Positions 7,458 to 10,935 of a stretch of DNA of 10,935 bases are shown here, piece after piece. The notes under the pieces are model-generated. The model searched no databases and was not told the DNA's origin. It worked only from the letters and a program-made list of their open reading frames with translations. The DNA lies in NCBI GenBank assembly GCA_003024985.2, contig PXIH01S0001259.1, one strand, 5' to 3'. The DNA is from Euperipatoides rowelli (Eukaryota; Onychophora; Udeonychophora; Euonychophora; Peripatopsidae). Position numbers and translations under genes: made by a program. Positions within the stretch are counted from its first letter, which is position 1. Each line of letters opens with the position of its first letter.

Positions 7458-8093
7458 CTAGAAGTTTTTTTTTTTGCATGTAACACACCAAAAGTTTAAA
7501 CAGTCTTTGACAATGTGGCCTAATTCTCTGCAATAAAAACAATTTTTTTCTCTATTTTTAATAGATATCCAGCTAAAATTGTTGCCCTTTTTGAAGAAAT
7601 AATGGATATTCTTAGATGAGAAATCTTTATCAACTTTTAATTTAACGATAATTGGGGTGGAATCAATAGAAGACATTTTACTGACTTGTTTTTTTTTTTT
7701 TTAATATCTAATATTTAAAACATCACCAAATTTTGATAATTCAGTTTTAATGAAGGAGTCAATTGCATTAATGGTTAAATCAGTAATTGACACATCAATA
7801 ATGTCAATGACCATCAAAAGTGCAGTCCTGACTGTAAATAATTTTCAAATCATTTACCTTTGCAAATTTTTCCTTAAACTCAATTTTAAAAGCACTGGAA
7901 AGAAAATGAACAAAAACGACAAACTTTCTTTGTAGAAATGATATTTCCTTTACTTTATCGTCTAATTTGTTTATAGAAAGAAAATCAAAAAATGACGCTC
8001 TCTTGACTTTAACTATCTTCCCATCAATTCCAATAGCAGCAAAAATTAAGCCTTCTTGCTCACTCAAAGCAGTAGCTGCATGAAGAAAAACAG
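7458..8093 (-). pseudogene. LINE ORF1 relic with CCHC zinc knuckle
   Basis: ORF1 proteins of LINEs bind the element RNA. The relic runs in three frames. The first (about 8093-7804) holds EQEGLIFAAIGIDGK and a charged segment ending QDCTFDGH. The second (7811-7702) holds VIDIIDVSITDLTINAID and LSKFGDVLNI, a form seen in RRM-like ORF1 domains. The third (7676-7458) holds VKLK..., YFFKKG and then CFYCRELGHIVKDC, a perfect CX2CX4HX4C knuckle at 7541-7500, followed by a partial CVTC. The shift between the second and third frames falls at a T14 run (7689-7702). A T11 run (7465-7475) ends the third. No start codon is evident in the first frame, so the 5' end is uncertain. Confidence 0.72.
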
Positions 8094-9259
8094 AAAAACT
8101 AAAGATTTTCTAAATTTTTTTTGATAATTAGAAGCTTGTACACCACTATTTATACAGTTTGAGTAGGATTAAAGATGGAAGAAAAAAGTAACGTAAAGAA
8201 TAATTAAAGTCCAAAAATAGTTTAAAAAATTCAGTAAAAAGAAAAAGTTTAGCATAACTTCATCATAGAACTTTAAATAACACAAATGATATTAATACCG
8301 GTACTTAACTTATTTTGTTAAAATATTAATAAATTCTGAAAGACATACGGATACAAAGTAAAAGTGATCTGATACAAACCCTGCGCAGACACCGTACAGA
8401 TTTTTTTTTTAACAAGGCTATAGAAAGTTTTAAGTTAATATTAAACAAAATATACACTCTTTTTAATTGTTAACAGAATACAATTTAGTCTTAACTATTG
8501 ACAAATTAAAATATGATGCCATAGTCAAGTTAATATGTTATACTCACCAAAAATATGTTGAAATTTCTTGAAAATAAATAATAACATAATTGTTCAGAAT
8601 TCTTTTAGAAACTACGGTATTCAGTATAAAGCCTGCAATAATTAAAAATGGTAGCACTTCCTGTTTAACCTACTTTCTGCTCAGGGAAGCAACCTTTCAA
8701 AAAATATTATCACTGAAAGTGGGAACTTAACAGAGTCTTGCGATTCCGTTATCAAAATTTGGTGACTCCGTTACTACAAATTATGACATGGAAAAAAATA
8801 TTAGAACCATCTCCTTTTGGAATTGAGTTTGTATTGATAAATCTTAACACAAAATTAAATTTCAAGTTAATAATTCAAAATTTGAAAGAATAATAAAATT
8901 TTTTCACCTTTTTAGGCACCGGAATCATTCTTATTGTTGTAGACCTATGTATTTATTTGGCCATAACCACCATTAGAAAATTACTTTTGGATATTTCAAT
9001 TTATTCTCACTATGCTAACCCTTATTTTAAAATATCAAGTGTTAATTTTAGTAGAGATGCATATTTTCATTGTATTATATGAATCTAAAGTAAAAGTGTG
9101 CTAATTTGTCATTTTTTATTTTAGTAGACTTGTTATTATCATGGTGTGATATACAGTAATATACATAAATTTAACTTATTTTGCTCTATTAGCAAAATAT
9201 AACATTTTAGCTTTCAAATAAACCCAAAATGTTACTTCTATATTCATTTTTAACTTTAA
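8094..9259. other. AT-rich non-coding stretch between LINE and Mutator relic
   Basis: No gene is recognised. A T10 run lies at 8401-8410. The 8094-8400 part may contain the LINE 5' UTR, but nothing marks its end. A 9-bp hairpin (tattttgct, 9177-9185; agcaaaata, 9191-9199) lies about 60 bases before the Mutator-like relic. I looked for the missing front half of that transposase here in three plus frames and found no convincing motif. Confidence 0.5.
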
Positions 9260-10008
9260 GGCTGTATGTCCATGTTTTCATGGAATTGCCCAGATGCAAA
9301 AACATACACATTTGTTGAAACAAATCCATATGACGGTATACCCATTGAAAAAGAAGAGAGTGTGAATCATGTGAGCAAAAGAATGGGAACCATTCTCAAG
9401 AAGTTAATTGCAGAGTAACAATCACAATATGTGTCACATTAGGTGGGCAGGGAAGGGGGAAAATTGACCAATGTGGTAATTTGAGCGACTTTCATACTAT
9501 TAGGGAAAGACAATTGGGAGAATGTTAACAATTTAGATATGAGGTTTGCCATTTGGAGAACTTTTCTTTACATAATTTCTATTGATGAAAAGCCACTTCA
9601 TCATAGATGTCCTCAAGATACATTTTCCTATTGCTTCTATAATAAAGCTATAGCATATGAAGAGACACCTGGTCCATGTTGATAATTTCGAACAAGCTTG
9701 AAACCTAATGTGGCTGAAAAAGTGAAGGCAGTGACAGTCTATGAAAGATTAATAGACCCTAATCTCTTAAAACGATGTCTAAGGGGGAAAACTCAAATGA
9801 GTCTCCAGGGTAAAATTTGGTCATATTTTCTGGACGTTGACTTCTAGACTTTGCTGTGTCCAGTGCAAATTCTGAGTGGAATGAAGGTGCACAGTCACTT
9901 ACTGTAACATTTAAATTAATGAACATTAGACCAGGCAAATATACAGAGGCTAATCATCATAAAAGCGATACACAAGGCTGTCCATGAGGCAAACAGAAGC
10001 CACTTATA
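9260..10008 (+). pseudogene. Mutator-like transposase relic (C-terminal half)
   Basis: The motif order matches the animal Mutator-like transposase domain family. The first frame (9260-9418) has PDAKTYTFVETNPYDG, then EKEESVNHVSKRMGTIL. The family normally has Cys where Ser (9359-9361) stands in EES. The frame at 9439-9528 has LGGQGRGKIDQ and FHTIR. The frame at 9509-9847 has MRFAIWRTF, ISIDEKPLHHRCPQD (9575-9619), two adjacent stops at 9680-9685, then LIDPNLLKRCLRGKTQ (9749-9796) and GKIWSYF. The usual NES after TQ is degraded. The frame at 9850-9987 has SEWNEGAQ and MNIRPGKYTE, and a last frame reads AVHEANRSH to about 10008. The N-terminal half, including the upstream catalytic part, is missing. 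The Asp at 9293-9295 may correspond to one catalytic Asp; this is an inference. Confidence 0.75.
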
Positions 10009-10409
10009 AGATTAATATATTCTATTTGACTTATTAGAACTTCATTCAGCTACAGTATGTTATCCAATACTTTTTACCATATTAAATGATATAATAATAT
10101 TAGGAGAAAGTTAACCCTTCCTGGTTAAAGCTAGATGCTTAAGTTATTACTTTATTAATTAAATAGGTTTTATTAATAATTTTTAAATGAAATTAAATGA
10201 TAAATATATAATTAAATTATTTAAATGTATTTATTATCTTTTTATTTAATTTAAAGTACATTATAATTAACTAGTAGCCAGGAGGCTGGCTACAAATTAG
10301 CCCGGAAAAGGAAAGATTACTTTTTGGATAAATTTGTGAATAATTTTCTTATTTGTTAATAAATTAATTTTTTATAGGTCATTAATTGTGATTAGGCTAG
10401 TAGAAGACT
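10009..10409. other. AT-rich stretch with a GC hairpin
   Basis: No coding signal is seen. A perfect 8-bp hairpin, gtagccag (10274-10281) and ctggctac (10286-10293) with loop gagg, stands out in very AT-rich DNA. It lies about 115 bases before the second copy of the interspersed repeat and could be part of a larger repeat unit, but no equivalent hairpin is seen upstream of the first copy. Confidence 0.5.
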
Positions 10410-10520
10410 CAGGGCTCGAAAAATCCTATGTCTGAGGGGCCCGGGACGCCTAAAAAATTAGTCTGGGCGTGTAAAAAATAATGTCAGGGGCCCAACTGGG
10501 AACCTAAAACTCACAGTTTA
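10410..10520 (+). repeat. Short interspersed repeat, copy 2
   Basis: The copy opens with cagggctcgaaaa at 10410-10422 and has gcccggg at 10439-10445, the same 29-base offset as in copy 1 at 808. Between these words the copies share a tcc-atg-like core but otherwise differ, so they are old relatives and not a recent duplication. The following GC-rich block (cccgggacgcc, gtctgggcg, ggggcccaactggg) ends near 10500. The 3' boundary is approximate. Confidence 0.6.
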
Positions 10521-10935
10521 ATATTTCCTAATAATTACAACTGAATATTTATTGTATTTTTTTTTTTAATTTAGGATAAAATATGACTAACAATAATATT
10601 TAATATTAATATAAATTATTTAAAAGCGTAGTAGTACAGTGCCTATAATATGAGTGGTTTATATAGCCGCTACTAGCCTATAGACAATGTAGCCAACTGT
10701 AAATTAACATTAGAGTTGGCTTTTTTCTTCTTCATTGTCAGCTATAATTAAGCTTAGCCTACATCTTTACCAAGATTAATAATCTCTATAACTATAAATA
10801 CAAGTTTACAACAAATCAAATTCGTAAATGTTTTTTTTTCCTTACTCTATATAATTTTGGAAATGTATAATGTTGAGATTAAAAGGGTGGATTGTGTTGT
10901 GTTGTTGGGGGTTATGGTTCAGAGCAATTTTAAAT
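10521..10935. other. AT-rich non-coding end of window
   Basis: No gene or clear repeat was found. A T-run lies near 10558-10567 and a GT-rich patch (gtgttgtgttgttggggg) lies near 10893-10910. The patch is too short and irregular to call a microsatellite. Confidence 0.5.

Larger units (their letters stand above)
3817..8093 (-). mobile_element. Degenerate L1/Tx1-like non-LTR retrotransposon (LINE)
   Basis: A nearly full set of LINE parts lies in the correct order on the minus strand: ORF1 with a CCHC zinc knuckle, an APE-type endonuclease, a linker, RT, a post-RT region and a C-terminal zf-RVT finger. No RNase H domain is seen. The APE endonuclease, knuckle ORF1 and zf-RVT finger together point to the L1/Tx1 branch. 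The T9 run at 3817-3825 would be the A-tail on the element strand and is taken as the 3' end. The 5' end is not defined: no in-frame ATG is seen for ORF1, and the coding signal fades above about 8093. All ORFs carry several stops and frameshifts, so this copy cannot move on its own. Clade assignment is an inference. Confidence 0.85.

Noticed and set aside
7750-7935. 61-residue plus-strand open frame
   Set aside because: Antisense to LINE ORF1; no motif of its own.
3817-8093. Retrovirus or LTR element as source of the RT
   Set aside because: The endonuclease is APE-type and precedes the RT, a zf-RVT finger follows it, and there is no protease, integrase, RNase H or LTR. This is a non-LTR element.
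10893-10910. GT-rich patch as microsatellite or telomere-like repeat
   Set aside because: Too short and irregular; no repeat unit is kept for more than two or three copies.
1-10935. Bacterial-type operons, CRISPR array, tRNA or rRNA genes
   Set aside because: No repeat-spacer pattern, no cloverleaf and no conserved rRNA words were seen. The composition and element types are those of an animal nuclear genome.

Overview
This is a piece of AT-rich animal (most likely invertebrate) nuclear DNA made almost entirely of decaying transposable elements. No intact host gene, rRNA, tRNA or CRISPR array was found. The evidence for a eukaryote is a non-LTR retrotransposon with an APE-type endonuclease, a reverse transcriptase (RT) and a C-terminal zinc finger, relics of animal-type DNA transposases, long A/T homopolymers, very low coding density and one ambiguous base (N at 3430). 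I cannot name the species.

Layout: 1-1277 is non-coding apart from a short interspersed repeat at about 808-915. On the + strand, 1297-2725 is a frameshifted transposase-like gene of an unnamed animal family (DFSENY, SDGPTTQ and GHGK...GG motifs). On the - strand, 3740-2846 is an internally deleted gene of the same superfamily, tail to tail with the first. A perfect hairpin lies at the 5' side of each gene (1278-1324 and 3765-3805). From about 8093 down to about 3817 on the - strand runs a roughly 4.3 kb L1/Tx1-like LINE in the order ORF1 with CCHC knuckle, endonuclease, linker, RT and CCHC-type zf-RVT finger. Its frames are broken many times. From 9260 to 10008 on the + strand lies a Mutator-like transposase relic. 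A second copy of the 808 repeat starts at 10410 in the same orientation, so the two repeat copies bracket all four relics.

Nothing here can work as written: every coding relic carries stops or frameshifts. The + strand transposase-like gene is the least damaged. It has one clear internal stop, and its five frame changes can all be placed at A-runs, so some of them may be sequence errors. All family assignments come from motifs recognised by eye, and no database search was run.
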